Notes: generated by a model not told the origin, from the sequence alone. Shown: positions 45,037-55,497, counted from the stretch's first letter. The stretch: DNA of 64,000 nt from Flavobacterium tyrosinilyticum (GCF_023656565.1 NZ_JAMOKG010000001.1:688456-752455); one strand, 5' to 3'. Numbers and translations: made by a program.

Positions 45037-45276
45037 ATGAATGCGATTAAACAAGTTTTAGGGGCGTTATGGATTGCTTTGGCTGCAGCTGCTGCCTATT
45101 TTTGCGTTTTTGAATTTGGTTTGCCTAAGCTTCTTTCAGACCAACAAGACGATTTAGTATTTGGTGTTATTATTCTATTTATACTAACGCCACTTATAGT
45201 CATGGGATTAGGAACATTTGGATATTATTCTTTAATTGGAGAATATAATGATCCTAAAAGAAAAACAAATAAATAA
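45037..45276 (+). CDS. Small membrane protein after the MFS gene
   Basis: A 79-residue protein with two membrane helices (VLGALWIALAAAAAYFCVFE and VFGVIILFILTPLIVMGLGT) and a short basic end (NDPKRKTNK). The Met at 45037 starts 13 nt after the transporter stop; the longer frame would overlap the transporter. I do not recognise the family. The pairing suggests it works with the carrier. Confidence 0.75.
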   Translation: MNAIKQVLGALWIALAAAAAYFCVFEFGLPKLLSDQQDDLVFGVIILFILTPLIVMGLGTFGYYSLIGEYNDPKRKTNK

Positions 45277-45381
45277 TTATAGGCTAAACCACAAAAAAAA
45301 CAATGTCTGGTGATTTAATTACCTCAAAAGACATTAAAATATCAAAAATAAAAACATTTGAACTGAAAAACTACTCAACAA

Positions 45382-45415
45382 AAAAAAGGCTGTCCATTTC
45401 TAGACAGCCCTTTTT
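45382..45415 (-). terminator. Terminator of the secreted GH13 gene
   Basis: A 7-bp core stem (GGCTGTC with GACAGCC) extended by A/T pairs lies 16 nt after the stop on the minus strand and continues into a T-run. Confidence 0.75.
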
Positions 45416-45430
45416 CATTACTAACCAAAC

Positions 45431-48301
45431 CTAATTTTTAATAAACTTCACAACGCGAACCTTATTATATTCGTCAAACGTTTTTACTAGATACAATCCA
45501 GATGCTAAACTGCTTACAGAGAATTGATAATCTGTATTTCCGTTTGTATTAAATGTTTTTACTAATTGTCCTGTAACAGAATAGATCTCTACTTTTGAAG
45601 TTTTGAAACCTAAAGTAAAATAATCGGCAACAGGATTTGGATATAAATTAACTTGGCTTCCTTTTTCGAAATCTTCAATTGCCAAATTTGCTGTTTTATT
45701 ACCATAAATCCTATACTCTCCTGGTGGCAAATTAATTGGAGCATTTACATCGGTAACATTTATTGTCGTGTTATCCATCAAATTATACCAAGTTCCTGCA
45801 TATGGAAAACCAGTTGAAATATTTTGTGCGGAAGTATCGAAATTAGCCAGAATCAAGACATCTTTTAACTGTGCTGAAGTAAGATTTGAATTCGTAATCT
45901 TTACATTTAAAGTTAATGTATTGGCGTCTGGAATTATAGCTGTACCTAAAAACACGGGCTCCGTCTTTTTAAGTGTAATCATTTTTGCCCAATCATTATA
46001 AATCTTATTACGATTTGAATTTCCTAGCCAATTGTTTACCCATTGAGGTTGTGGCTTTGTATCTAATTTACAATCTCCTCCTACCGCATCAAAATCTGTA
46101 TTTACAGAATCATCATTGCAGGAAAAAATAGAATTTTCCCAGCCTAGTTCTCCAAAATGCCAAATCATTTTTGGTCCTGGAATCAACAAAGAAACTGCTC
46201 CAATGGCAGACATTCTTGATAAAGCTGTATTTAATGTTTTCACATTATAACTTCCGTTTGAAGCTCCGTATTGTACATTTTTATACATTAAACGTTCTTC
46301 GTCATGGCTTTCTGCATACCCCATTAAACGATTGGCCGCAAATCCGCGGTTTGCACTATTCATTCTAAAAATATTACTTTCAGAAGCGTATCCCATTGAC
46401 AATTGATTGTACTCTTTTGTCATTTTTCCCCACATCATAACTCCTTTACTTGGTGTTTCAGAAATTTTATAATCTGCCCATTGTTTTTCTTCCGCGTCAC
46501 TTCCTAAATGCTCAAAAATGGTGTAATGAGTTGGATCTAAACTCCAAGAATAATCGGCATATTTTTTTAAAATATCTACTCTGTCTTGCTGATAGCCATC
46601 AGTACATGCATTATCTGAAGCCGTACAGGCTTGAGTAAATCCTTTGGTTAAATCCCATCTAAATCCATCAATTTTATACTCTTCAATCCATTGTTTAATA
46701 ACTCTTTCTACATAATATTGCGTTTTAGCTGACTGATGATTAAAGTCCTCTCCTACACTATAAGTATGTTTTGCCACGGTATTAAAATATGGATTTTCTA
46801 CTGTTGGCGATCCAAAACCGTCTCCATCAGGATCATTCATCCACATTCTAACCATCGGATTTCTTCCAAAAGCATGATTTAAGGCAACATCCAAAATTAC
46901 TGCGATCTCATTTTGATGACACAAATCGATAAACTCTTTTAGTTTGTCCGAAGTTCCATAAAACTTATCTAAAGCCATATGAAATGAAGTATTGTAACCC
47001 CAGCTTTCATTGCCTTCAAACTCCATTACAGGCATTAGCTGAATAGCATTTATTTTAAGGTTTTTAAAATAATCTATCTTATCTATTAAACTTTGAAAAT
47101 TACGAGAAGCATCAAAATCACGAACCAAAACTTCGTAAACCACCAGTTTTTCTTTTTCTGGTTTTACAAAGTTTGTAACCTGCCAGTTGTATGGAGTCTG
47201 TCCTGTTTTAAGAACGGTAACTTCAAATTGTTGGCCTGCAGGATAAACTGGTAAATTTGGATAGGAAGATGCTGGAATCCAAGGATCATCATAAGGTGAT
47301 AAAACCAAAGTTGAGTAAGGATCTGCTGTTTTTACTAAAGATGGAGAATTTGCCAGCGGTGAAGCATCTACAACCCAATATTGAAAAGTATTATTTACAC
47401 CTGAAACCAATCCAGTTAATTCTAACCAAAATTTTCCTGAAACAGGGTCTTTTTTCATGGCATACGCCGATGTAGGCTGCCAGTTATTGAAACTTCCGGC
47501 AACGTAAACAAAATCTTTTGATGGTGCATCAAGAACTAATGTTGCTTTTGAAACATCACTAGAATAATTAATTCCATCAACCAATCCTGTTGGCATTGCT
47601 TCAGAAACGGTATTTGGATTTACAACAACCGAAAACTTCTTTATAATGGTAACTCCTGCTTGAGTCACACTCAATTCATACATCTGATTGCTTGTAACAT
47701 TTGTATGAGAATAAGAATAGCTTGCTGTACTTGCATTAGCATTTATAACTACTCCATCTGCTTTTAAAGAATAACTTGCCACTCCATTTGTATTTGTTAC
47801 AACAATATTAAAATTTGATCCAGATGCTAAAATTACAGCACTATTTTCGACTGGCGAAGTGAGATTTACCTGAAAAGCTCCTACTTCAGCAACGGCATCT
47901 TGAGATTGTTTTGATCCAGATCCGTCTTTTGCTTTAACCAAAAAACCTATTCTGCCTATTCCGTTTCTGCCAAAATACACAGAAGGTATAAATGTTTTGG
48001 TATACGTGTCGGTTCCTGCGTTGTATGTAAATCTGCTGGATTCGTTTGAAGCAGTCCAAGATCCGTTTGAAGGAGAATCTGCTTGATTTGCATCATTTAC
48101 ATCATAAGACCATGACCAAAGATATAAGGCATTGTCTGTAATTCCCCAAGTGTCTTCATTAACACTTGTTCCTGCAATTGAAATAGTTATAGAAGTGGTA
48201 TCTTCAAAAGTGGGTGGATTTATTGAAAAACTAACCGTTTGCTGTTGGGCAAAAGCAGTTAGTGCCATCAATAAAAATATTGATAGTAAAGTTTTTTTCA
48301 T
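45431..48301 (-). CDS. Secreted GH13 alpha-amylase with T9SS sorting domain
   Basis: A 956-residue enzyme: signal peptide (to TAFAQ), N-terminal beta domains (with a CBM48-like segment, VYVAGSFNNWQPTSAYAM), the GH13 barrel, and an 80-residue type A sorting domain (VNLYPNPVADYFTLGF... GLYLVKTFDE, ending VVKFIKN) that directs export by type IX secretion. The catalytic residues are Asp550 (DGFRWDLT), Glu597 (TIFEHLGS) and Asp667 (ESHDEERL). It should cut starch outside the cell, in place of the surface lipoprotein SusG. It is the last gene of the susC-D-E run and is separated from susE by a terminator. Confidence 0.92.
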   Translation of the reverse strand: MKKTLLSIFLLMALTAFAQQQTVSFSINPPTFEDTTSITISIAGTSVNEDTWGITDNALYLWSWSYDVNDANQADSPSNGSWTASNESSRFTYNAGTDTYTKTFIPSVYFGRNGIGRIGFLVKAKDGSGSKQSQDAVAEVGAFQVNLTSPVENSAVILASGSNFNIVVTNTNGVASYSLKADGVVINANASTASYSYSHTNVTSNQMYELSVTQAGVTIIKKFSVVVNPNTVSEAMPTGLVDGINYSSDVSKATLVLDAPSKDFVYVAGSFNNWQPTSAYAMKKDPVSGKFWLELTGLVSGVNNTFQYWVVDASPLANSPSLVKTADPYSTLVLSPYDDPWIPASSYPNLPVYPAGQQFEVTVLKTGQTPYNWQVTNFVKPEKEKLVVYEVLVRDFDASRNFQSLIDKIDYFKNLKINAIQLMPVMEFEGNESWGYNTSFHMALDKFYGTSDKLKEFIDLCHQNEIAVILDVALNHAFGRNPMVRMWMNDPDGDGFGSPTVENPYFNTVAKHTYSVGEDFNHQSAKTQYYVERVIKQWIEEYKIDGFRWDLTKGFTQACTASDNACTDGYQQDRVDILKKYADYSWSLDPTHYTIFEHLGSDAEEKQWADYKISETPSKGVMMWGKMTKEYNQLSMGYASESNIFRMNSANRGFAANRLMGYAESHDEERLMYKNVQYGASNGSYNVKTLNTALSRMSAIGAVSLLIPGPKMIWHFGELGWENSIFSCNDDSVNTDFDAVGGDCKLDTKPQPQWVNNWLGNSNRNKIYNDWAKMITLKKTEPVFLGTAIIPDANTLTLNVKITNSNLTSAQLKDVLILANFDTSAQNISTGFPYAGTWYNLMDNTTINVTDVNAPINLPPGEYRIYGNKTANLAIEDFEKGSQVNLYPNPVADYFTLGFKTSKVEIYSVTGQLVKTFNTNGNTDYQFSVSSLASGLYLVKTFDEYNKVRVVKFIKN

Positions 48302-48336
48302 AATCAGTGTGGTTATTTGATTAGTAAGTTTGATTA

Positions 48337-48365
48337 AAAAAGGGCTATCTCAGATAGCCCTTTTT
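48337..48365 (-). terminator. Terminator between susE and the GH13 gene
   Basis: A perfect 13-bp stem (AAAAAGGGCTATC and complement, loop TCA) lies 18 nt after the susE stop on the minus strand. It would reduce transcription into the secreted GH13 gene, or act with an extra promoter for it. Confidence 0.8.
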
Positions 48366-48383
48366 CAGTTATTAACTGAAGTT

Positions 48384-49481
48384 TTATTGATTTGGAATCA
48401 TCAAATAACTTCCGTCTAAATCATTGAAATAAATTACATATTTAGATTTTGCTACTGGTATATTATCCCCAGTTCCTCCACCTGAAAAGGCAGTAGTTCC
48501 TCCCCATGAAACATCCCATGCATTATTCGCTCTGAATTTTGCTTCTCCATCATTTAAGCTTGTTGCTCCTAATGACCACGCATGTTTGTCAAAAGTCGAT
48601 TTATCTAATGCAGTAGAAGCATCCCAGCCACCAGGAGTACTGCTTCCTATAACACCAACAGTATCATATAATTTTGCTATTGATGCAGCATCTGTGTAAG
48701 GTGTCAAAGTATACTTTAAAGTTTTGGTATTAAACTGGAAATTATAATATCCATCTGCTGGAATTGTAAATTCACCTGCATTATTTTTAATTTCAATCGA
48801 ACTGTCATCTGCTTTCCCCAATTGAGAATCCCAGCTTCCTTTTACAGATATTAGTTTAAAGTTACCTGCTTTGAAATAACCAACAAATTTATATTTTGTA
48901 TCATCTTTACCATCTCTGAACATTGGCTGATGTTTCGTATCAACATTATTATCCCATCCGCCAGCAACAGCCGCTCCTATTAGATACCAATCTGTGAAAT
49001 CATAAGTAACTCTTCCTAAATACGGAGTAACACTAATTGTAATTAAGTTTTTTCCAACTTGAACAAAACCTCCAGAAACATTGGCAGTAATTTTCACATC
49101 ATACTGAGCCGCTTCTTCTGGTTTTCCTCCTAAATCAATCGCTGCTTGATTTAATTCTTTACCTAGAACAGAAACCTCAGTAAGACTGTTTGTAGTACTT
49201 TGCAATGTTTTTGCAGCAGTAAAATCTCCGCCTTTCTTATCAATAAGCAATGTATACTTTATTGCTACAGTTGAAGAATATTGCGCAGCCGACCAAGTAA
49301 ATTTAGCCACTTCGTCTGATGCTTTTTCAACATCAAGAACATAATTCTGACCTGTTGTCGGCGCTGTAATTTCTGGAGCTCCAGCAACATTCAGTACTGG
49401 TCTTTCGTCTACAGAGTCTGCATTACACGACACCAATAGCACACCAATAAATGCGATTAAAATTTTATATATATTTTTCAT
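48384..49481 (-). CDS. susE: SusE-type outer-membrane starch-binding lipoprotein
   Basis: A 365-residue lipoprotein with lipobox LVSC (Cys at 19). A SusE N-terminal Ig-like domain (APEITAPTTGQNYVLDV, KFTWSAAQYSSTVAIKYTL) is followed by two starch-binding domains with repeated Trp-rich motifs (WYLIGAAVAGGWDNN, GVIGSSTPGGWDASTAL). It binds oligosaccharides at the cell surface and helps pass them to SusC/SusD. The gene follows susD by 19 nt. The C-terminal CBM copies match SusE/SusF proteins of Bacteroides in plan. Confidence 0.9.
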   Translation of the reverse strand: MKNIYKILIAFIGVLLVSCNADSVDERPVLNVAGAPEITAPTTGQNYVLDVEKASDEVAKFTWSAAQYSSTVAIKYTLLIDKKGGDFTAAKTLQSTTNSLTEVSVLGKELNQAAIDLGGKPEEAAQYDVKITANVSGGFVQVGKNLITISVTPYLGRVTYDFTDWYLIGAAVAGGWDNNVDTKHQPMFRDGKDDTKYKFVGYFKAGNFKLISVKGSWDSQLGKADDSSIEIKNNAGEFTIPADGYYNFQFNTKTLKYTLTPYTDAASIAKLYDTVGVIGSSTPGGWDASTALDKSTFDKHAWSLGATSLNDGEAKFRANNAWDVSWGGTTAFSGGGTGDNIPVAKSKYVIYFNDLDGSYLMIPNQ

Positions 49482-49500
49482 TTTACAGTTCTATTAGATA

Positions 49501-51105
49501 TTAGTACCCAGGATTTTGTTTCAATGTAGGGTTCGCCTGAATTGTCTTAGAAGGAATAGGCATTAAGTCTCTATATGAATCTGTTGCCATACCATTCATT
49601 ACGCCACCTTTCCATTGCCAGATTTTGCTTCCTCCTGTAAATTTTCCAAAACGAATCAAATCTGTTCTTCTGTGGCACTCCCAGAATAACTCTCTACCTC
49701 TTTCTGCCAAAAGAAAATCAAGAGTTAAATTTGCACTAGATATTGTAGTTGCTCCTGCTCTTGTTCTAATTTGGTTTACATAATCTACAGCAGTTGCCAA
49801 ATTACCTGTAGTTGCACCACGTACAACAGCTTCAGCATACATTAAATAAGCATCAGAAACTCTGAATACTGGAAAATCAGTATCTGGAATATCAGTTCTT
49901 TGAGCTGGTGAACCATCCGATTTTTTATTAATATATTTAGTTACAGCATAACCATCTGTAAATGTTGAAATATTAGTAATATCTAAAGCTTGTCCATCAG
50001 TATGGAATGTTCCTCTTTTATCTCCAGTAGCAGTTGCATCAGGAAAAAGAGCTACGAATTCTTTACGAGTTCTAGTACCGAACCAACCTCCGTCCATTCC
50101 TCTTGAAGCAGCATCTATACTTCCTCCAATAGCAGCGTGAATAATAAAACTCATTCCTCCACCAGTTGCTCTAATTGCATTTCCATCACTTACGATTGGG
50201 AAAATAAATTCGTTTTGAGCACCATTTGTATTGTTATCCGCAGAGAATAGGTAAGCATAAGGAACGTTTGCAAACGTATACCCTGAATTAATGATTTCAG
50301 TACATAAAGTTGCTACGTCATTGTTTCTTTCTGTTCCTGTATATACCTTAGAGTTCAAATAAATTTGAGCTAATAAAAATTTAGCTGCTACTTTATCAAC
50401 TCTACCGTATTCATTTGATCTAGCATTTGCCAAACTATTATCTAAATCTTTTAATTCAGACTCTACAAAAGCAAAAACTTCTGCTCTTGATTTTTGTACT
50501 GGATAAAAGAATCCAACAGGATCTGCTTCTGTTGTAATTGGCACATTACCAAACAAATCCATTAAGTTTACATAAGAATAAGCTCTTAAAAAACGAGCTT
50601 CTGCTCTAAAAGTTGCAATTTCAGCTTTTAGATTGGCATCAACACCTCTTGCTTGTAGTTTATCATCTGTAGTTTGTCTTAAAAATTCGTTTGCCAAACT
50701 GATATGATAAGATGCTCTAGAATAAGTTCCGTATAAAAACTCATTTACAGGAGACCATGTTTGTGTATTTAATGTTGGTAAAGCACCATCAGCCCAAGCA
50801 ATAACAGCCTCATCTGTAGGTAATTCTTGCGTTACAAAAAGCAAACGCAAATAACTGCTGAAATCCCCGCTAAGACCAGCAATATCTGCTTGTCCGTCAC
50901 CATCATTTCCTCCTACATAAAGTCCAGCGTATAATTTTGCTAAAACCTGCTTGTAAGATGCTGGATCTTCAAAAAAAGTTTCCGATAAAAATTCATCATC
51001 ATCTTTTGGTGTCACGTTTAAATCGTCAGTACACGAAGTAAGCGTCATACTTATTCCTAAAATAAATAGGAAGAAATAAGATATATATTTAAATGATATT
51101 TTCAT
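49501..51105 (-). CDS. susD: SusD/RagB-family outer-membrane lipoprotein
   Basis: A 534-residue lipoprotein (lipobox LTSC, Cys at 25). It is alpha-helical with tetratricopeptide-like repeats, and the family stretches AEARFLRAYSYVNLMDLFGN and AYLMYAEAVVRGATTG, ending DLMPIPSKTIQANPTLKQNP. It forms the lid that closes over the SusC barrel and binds starch oligosaccharides at the cell surface. It lies 36 nt after susC and before susE, in one operon. Call is secure. Confidence 0.96.
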   Translation of the reverse strand: MKISFKYISYFFLFILGISMTLTSCTDDLNVTPKDDDEFLSETFFEDPASYKQVLAKLYAGLYVGGNDGDGQADIAGLSGDFSSYLRLLFVTQELPTDEAVIAWADGALPTLNTQTWSPVNEFLYGTYSRASYHISLANEFLRQTTDDKLQARGVDANLKAEIATFRAEARFLRAYSYVNLMDLFGNVPITTEADPVGFFYPVQKSRAEVFAFVESELKDLDNSLANARSNEYGRVDKVAAKFLLAQIYLNSKVYTGTERNNDVATLCTEIINSGYTFANVPYAYLFSADNNTNGAQNEFIFPIVSDGNAIRATGGGMSFIIHAAIGGSIDAASRGMDGGWFGTRTRKEFVALFPDATATGDKRGTFHTDGQALDITNISTFTDGYAVTKYINKKSDGSPAQRTDIPDTDFPVFRVSDAYLMYAEAVVRGATTGNLATAVDYVNQIRTRAGATTISSANLTLDFLLAERGRELFWECHRRTDLIRFGKFTGGSKIWQWKGGVMNGMATDSYRDLMPIPSKTIQANPTLKQNPGY

Positions 51106-51141
51106 TTTGTATGTTTTAAAATTTTGTTTTTCAATGTACTA

Positions 51142-54123
51142 TTAGAAACTTGCATTTACTCCAAACAAGAATGTTCTTGCTCTTGGATAAACGTTACCAT
51201 CGATTCCGTTGAATTTCTCCGGATCTAATCCATCATATTTTGTAAGTACAAAAACATTTTGAACACCTGCTGAGAATCTTAAAGAAGCAGCTTTCAATAA
51301 AGCTTTATCCAAAGTATAACCAACTGTTACGTTATCTAATTTGATGAAAGAAGCATCTTTTACATAGTAATTAGATAAATAACGCTGAGTTCCATTATCT
51401 TCATAAGTAAATCCAGTATTTAAATAATCTGAACTTACGTTTGATAAGTCAGTTTGTCTTCTTAAACCAGCATCTGAATATCCCATGTTAGAATTTACGT
51501 TATCAAAAATGTAATTTCCTAAACTTGCTCTCCAGTTCATTGTAAAATCAAACTTTTTGTAGTTTAAAGTTGAGAATAAACCGAAAGTATAATCTGCTGT
51601 TGGCTTTTTATATCTGTAACGATCGTTACCATCAATTTTACCATCTCCATTTCTGTCAACATAAGCTCCAGCGATAGGTTTTTTGTTTGCATCATACAAT
51701 TGCTCGTATACAAAGAATGAATTTGGAGCAGATCCAACTGTATTAATTAAAACTTTATTTCCGTTTCCTCCTTTAATATTATCTCCTACTTCATAACCTT
51801 GGAAACCTTCAACAGTCTGACCTAAACTTTCAATTTTTTGGTCTAAATAAGTAGCATTAACCGCTACGTTCCAAGTTAAATCATCTTTTTTGATGATATC
51901 TGACTGAAGGCTGAATTCAACCCCTTTAGTTCTTAAATCACCAATATTATTAAATCCTTGGTTTCTCAAGTTAGCACCATCTGGCACCAATACATCAGCT
52001 AATAAGTCAGAAGATTTTTTATCAAAATAGTTAATAGATCCCGTAATTCTATCTTTTAAGAATCCAAAATCAACTCCGATATTCATCTCAGCCAATTCTT
52101 CCCATTTGATATTTTGGTTATATCCTTCTGGTCTAGCTGTTCTGTAAACAACACCATTAAATATATATTGAGTATTAACAGTACCAAGTGTAACTCTTCT
52201 TAAATAGTCATACTGAGCAGAAATATCCTGCTGACCTGTAGTACCGTAACCAACTCTTAATTTCAAACTAGAAAGTGTTTCGTTATCTTTTAAGAAAGAC
52301 TCTTCAGCAATATTCCATGCAAAAGCACCTCCCATAAAGTTACCCCATCTGTTTTCTTCAGAGAAGCGAGAAGTTCCGTCTCTTCTATAGTTTAAAGTCA
52401 ATAAATATTTACTGTCCCAACCTAAGTTTACACGCCCAAAATAAGATTGTAAATTAATATCTGGATCAGTAATAACATCTTCATTTCTACTTTCTGCTGG
52501 CTGAGTTAGAGCTCCAGATTGGTATTTTTCTTTTTGGAATAACTGATAGTTGTAACCAGCAGTAGCATCCAATTTAAGTTTTCCTAAATTTTTGCTGTAA
52601 ACAAAATAAGCATTTAAGTTTTTGTTTTGAAGATCATCAGTATACGTATCATAGTTTCCTAAATTCACCCAGTTTCCTGAACTGAATGGATTTGGCTGAT
52701 AACCTAAAGCACTTTCCGTACTTTGTCTGTTGTATCCACTACTATCGAATCTATCAATACCAGCTTCAGCAACAAATCTTAAGTCTTCAAAGAAGTGGAA
52801 TTTATAGTCAAGGCTAATATTACCCCATTTTCTTGTAGATTTAGATCTTTTATCTTCTTGATTTAATCTTGCAAGTGGATTTTTAGCAGGTAATAATGCT
52901 AAGTTTCCGTTTGGTTCCAACCATTCGAAATATCCTCCGTAGCGAGAACCCGCTTGGTAAGGAGATTGTGTTGGATCGAAGCTAATTGCAGAACCAATAA
53001 CTGCGTCTTCATCTTGAAATTGATTTTTGCTGAAAGATAAGTTTCCGCTAATATCAATTTTTAAGTGATTATCAAACAATACTGGATTTAACGATATCGA
53101 TGTCGTTGTTCTTTCAAAAGAAGTGTTTCTTAAGATTCCTGGATTATCAACATTACCAACAGATAAACGCACTGGTAATTTATTGAATAAAGCACCACTT
53201 ACAGATATATTATTGTTTGTTGTTAAAGCGGTATGGAAAATTTCATCTTGCCAGTTTGTATTTGCAGTACCCATTAATGCTTTTTGAGCATCAGATCCTT
53301 TTGTGTTTACAAAATTTCTGAACTGATCTGCATTTAAAACATCAACTGTATTAGCCACTGTATTGATACCAACTTGAGAGCTGAAGTTCACTTTTACACC
53401 ACCTTTAGTTCCTTTTTTAGTCGTAATTACAATTACACCATTTGCTGCACGTGAACCGTAAATAGCTGCTGCAGAAGCATCTTTAAGAACTGTAAATGAC
53501 TCAATATCATTTGGGTCAATTGTAGACAATATACTTGTAGCACCACTTGGAACAGCGTTGCTTAAAGGAAGTCCATCTAAAATAATCAATGGGTCGTTTG
53601 AAGCACTTAATGAAGATCCTCCACGAATTCTAATATCTGCTTTTGCTCCTGGAGCACCTCCTCCAACAACATTTACACCAGCAATACGCCCACCAATCAA
53701 AGATTCTGGAGTAACGTTGATACCTTTATTAAATTCTTTGGCCGAAATTTGAGAAACAGATCCTGTTGCGTCTTTTTTCTTAACAGTTCCGTAACCCACT
53801 TGCACTACAACTTCCTGTAATTGATTGGTATCTTCTTCTAAAGATACTGGCAAGTTTTTTTGACCATTAAAGACAATAGTCGTTGTTTTATATCCAATAA
53901 ATGAAACTAAAATCTTGTCTCCATTTTTTAAATTTGGCAATTGGAATTTACCATCAAAATCTGTAGAGGTACCAACTGCGGAACCTTGTACATTTACATT
54001 TACTCCTGGTATAGGCTGACCTGTGGCATGATCAGTTACTACCCCACTTAAAGTACTCTGAGCTAGTACTGTAAACGGAAGCAAAAGGAATAAAAATAAC
54101 AACTTTTTGTAAATTGTTTTCAT
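51142..54123 (-). CDS. susC: SusC/RagA-family TonB-dependent receptor
   Basis: A 993-residue outer-membrane transporter with signal peptide (to TVLAQ), a carboxypeptidase-like domain (about 22-95, SGVVTDHATGQPIPGVNV), the LQEVVVQVGYGTVKKKD segment, the plug (about 110-240, with IRGGSSLSASNDPLIILDG) and a 22-strand barrel ending in RARTFLFGVNASF. It imports starch oligosaccharides with energy from TonB. It starts the operon susC-susD-susE, has a good promoter at 54190-54218, and is divergent from the LacI regulator gene. Confidence 0.97.
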   Translation of the reverse strand: MKTIYKKLLFLFLLLPFTVLAQSTLSGVVTDHATGQPIPGVNVNVQGSAVGTSTDFDGKFQLPNLKNGDKILVSFIGYKTTTIVFNGQKNLPVSLEEDTNQLQEVVVQVGYGTVKKKDATGSVSQISAKEFNKGINVTPESLIGGRIAGVNVVGGGAPGAKADIRIRGGSSLSASNDPLIILDGLPLSNAVPSGATSILSTIDPNDIESFTVLKDASAAAIYGSRAANGVIVITTKKGTKGGVKVNFSSQVGINTVANTVDVLNADQFRNFVNTKGSDAQKALMGTANTNWQDEIFHTALTTNNNISVSGALFNKLPVRLSVGNVDNPGILRNTSFERTTTSISLNPVLFDNHLKIDISGNLSFSKNQFQDEDAVIGSAISFDPTQSPYQAGSRYGGYFEWLEPNGNLALLPAKNPLARLNQEDKRSKSTRKWGNISLDYKFHFFEDLRFVAEAGIDRFDSSGYNRQSTESALGYQPNPFSSGNWVNLGNYDTYTDDLQNKNLNAYFVYSKNLGKLKLDATAGYNYQLFQKEKYQSGALTQPAESRNEDVITDPDINLQSYFGRVNLGWDSKYLLTLNYRRDGTSRFSEENRWGNFMGGAFAWNIAEESFLKDNETLSSLKLRVGYGTTGQQDISAQYDYLRRVTLGTVNTQYIFNGVVYRTARPEGYNQNIKWEELAEMNIGVDFGFLKDRITGSINYFDKKSSDLLADVLVPDGANLRNQGFNNIGDLRTKGVEFSLQSDIIKKDDLTWNVAVNATYLDQKIESLGQTVEGFQGYEVGDNIKGGNGNKVLINTVGSAPNSFFVYEQLYDANKKPIAGAYVDRNGDGKIDGNDRYRYKKPTADYTFGLFSTLNYKKFDFTMNWRASLGNYIFDNVNSNMGYSDAGLRRQTDLSNVSSDYLNTGFTYEDNGTQRYLSNYYVKDASFIKLDNVTVGYTLDKALLKAASLRFSAGVQNVFVLTKYDGLDPEKFNGIDGNVYPRARTFLFGVNASF

Positions 54124-54189
54124 ACTTTTTGTTTAAATTAGTTTTGAGTTTTTGACTGTTAGTTAAGTTTTTAATTTTACTTCGAATTC

Positions 54190-54218
54190 CAAAATTATGA
54201 ATTTATTAACATGCTCAA
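54190..54218 (-). promoter_or_regulatory. susC promoter
   Basis: On the minus strand TTG (54216-54218), an 18-nt spacer and TAATTTTG (54190-54197) match the consensus. A leader of about 60 nt contains the word TTTTACTTCGAA in its + strand reading, which also occurs before the sugar transporter gene. GAAAAC occurs twice, 17 nt apart, at 54244 and 54261. Confidence 0.65.
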
Positions 54219-54359
54219 CCAGAGACAATTTTTATTGCTTTACGAAAACGTGGTAGTGTTGAAAACTTTCTATTTTTTGTAATCTTTTAGCGTTAAAATT
54301 GCAAATACCAAAAATATTGCACACCTTTATTATTAATTAGATTTTTTTCAATTAACTCG

Positions 54360-55391
54360 ATGAAACGTAAAATAACCCTCAAACAGATTGCAAAGGAGCT
54401 TGACGTGTCTATCTCAACTGTCTCAAAATCACTTAGAAACAGTTTAGAAATTGGCGAAGAAACACGACTAAAAGTGCAGGCTTTTGCGAAGTTTTACAAC
54501 TACAAACCAAACAATATTGCCCTTAGTTTAAAGAACCGAAAAACCAAGAGTATCGGGATTATTATTCCCGAAATTGTACACTACTTTTTCTCTACTGTCA
54601 TCAATGGAGTAGAACAAGTTGCAAATGAATACGGATACAGCGTAGTAATCTGTGTATCAGACGATTCTTTTGACAAGGAAGTACTAAACATGGAGATGTT
54701 AGCCAACGGAAGTATTGATGGTTTTATCATGTCGCTTTCAAAAGAAACACAATTTAAAGGCGACTTTCATCATATTACCGAAGTGATCAATCAAGGAATG
54801 CCTGTAGTAATGTTTGATCGCGTTACAAACGATATATTATGCGATAAAGTAATTATTGATGATAAATCTGCAGCCTATGAAGCAGTTCAAAGTTTAATTG
54901 ACAATGGCCGCAAAAAAATCGCTCTAGTAACTACAGTCGATTATGTAAGTGTTGGAAAACTGAGAACCGACGGCTACGAAAAAGCATTATTAGACAACGG
55001 ATTGCCTTTTAATGAAGATTTAATCATAAAAATTGAAGATGTAGAAACTTGCGAAATAACCATTAGTCAGCTTTTGCATGAAAGAGCTTTCGATGCCGTT
55101 TTTGCTGTAAATGAGCTTTTTGCCGTAACAATTATCAAAACAGCAAATAAAATGGGGTTAAAAGTTCCTGAAGATTTAGCTGTAATTGCATTTACTGACG
55201 GAATCATTTCAAAATACTCGACTCCAACAATTACAACCGTTAGTCAAAGCGGAGAAAAAATGGGCAACAAAGCAGCAAAAATGCTTATTGAAAGACTTGA
55301 AGCAGAAGAAGATGACGATGAAGAACATACAGAAAATTACACCACAGAAGTTATAGAAACTCATTTAATAAAAAGAGAATCTACTGACTAA
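54360..55391 (+). CDS. LacI-family transcriptional regulator
   Basis: A 343-residue regulator. The N-terminal HTH and hinge (KITLKQIAKELDVSISTVSK, then SLRNSLEIGEETRLKVQAFA) is followed by a periplasmic-binding-protein-like ligand domain (SIGIIIPEIVHYFFSTVING onward). It is divergent from susC and precedes the maltose genes, so it most likely controls both halves of the starch locus in response to maltose or a related sugar. The specific inducer is inference. A hairpin terminator follows. Confidence 0.95.
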   Translation: MKRKITLKQIAKELDVSISTVSKSLRNSLEIGEETRLKVQAFAKFYNYKPNNIALSLKNRKTKSIGIIIPEIVHYFFSTVINGVEQVANEYGYSVVICVSDDSFDKEVLNMEMLANGSIDGFIMSLSKETQFKGDFHHITEVINQGMPVVMFDRVTNDILCDKVIIDDKSAAYEAVQSLIDNGRKKIALVTTVDYVSVGKLRTDGYEKALLDNGLPFNEDLIIKIEDVETCEITISQLLHERAFDAVFAVNELFAVTIIKTANKMGLKVPEDLAVIAFTDGIISKYSTPTITTVSQSGEKMGNKAAKMLIERLEAEEDDDEEHTENYTTEVIETHLIKRESTD

Positions 55392-55414
55392 AAAACTTAA
55401 AATCAACACTTTCT

Positions 55415-55445
55415 AAAGCCATAAAAAATATTTATGGCTTTTTTA
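55415..55445 (+). terminator. Terminator of the LacI-family gene
   Basis: A perfect 11-bp stem (AAAGCCATAAA and complement, loop AAATA) followed by a T-run, 24 nt after the stop. Confidence 0.9.
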
Positions 55446-55497
55446 TTAGCATTAATAAAAAAATAATTTATAATTTTACGCCCGTCAAGGCTTTTAG

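Noticed and set aside
45431..48301. Naming the secreted GH13 enzyme SusG
   Set aside because: SusG is a surface lipoprotein; this protein has a signal peptide without lipobox and a T9SS sorting domain.
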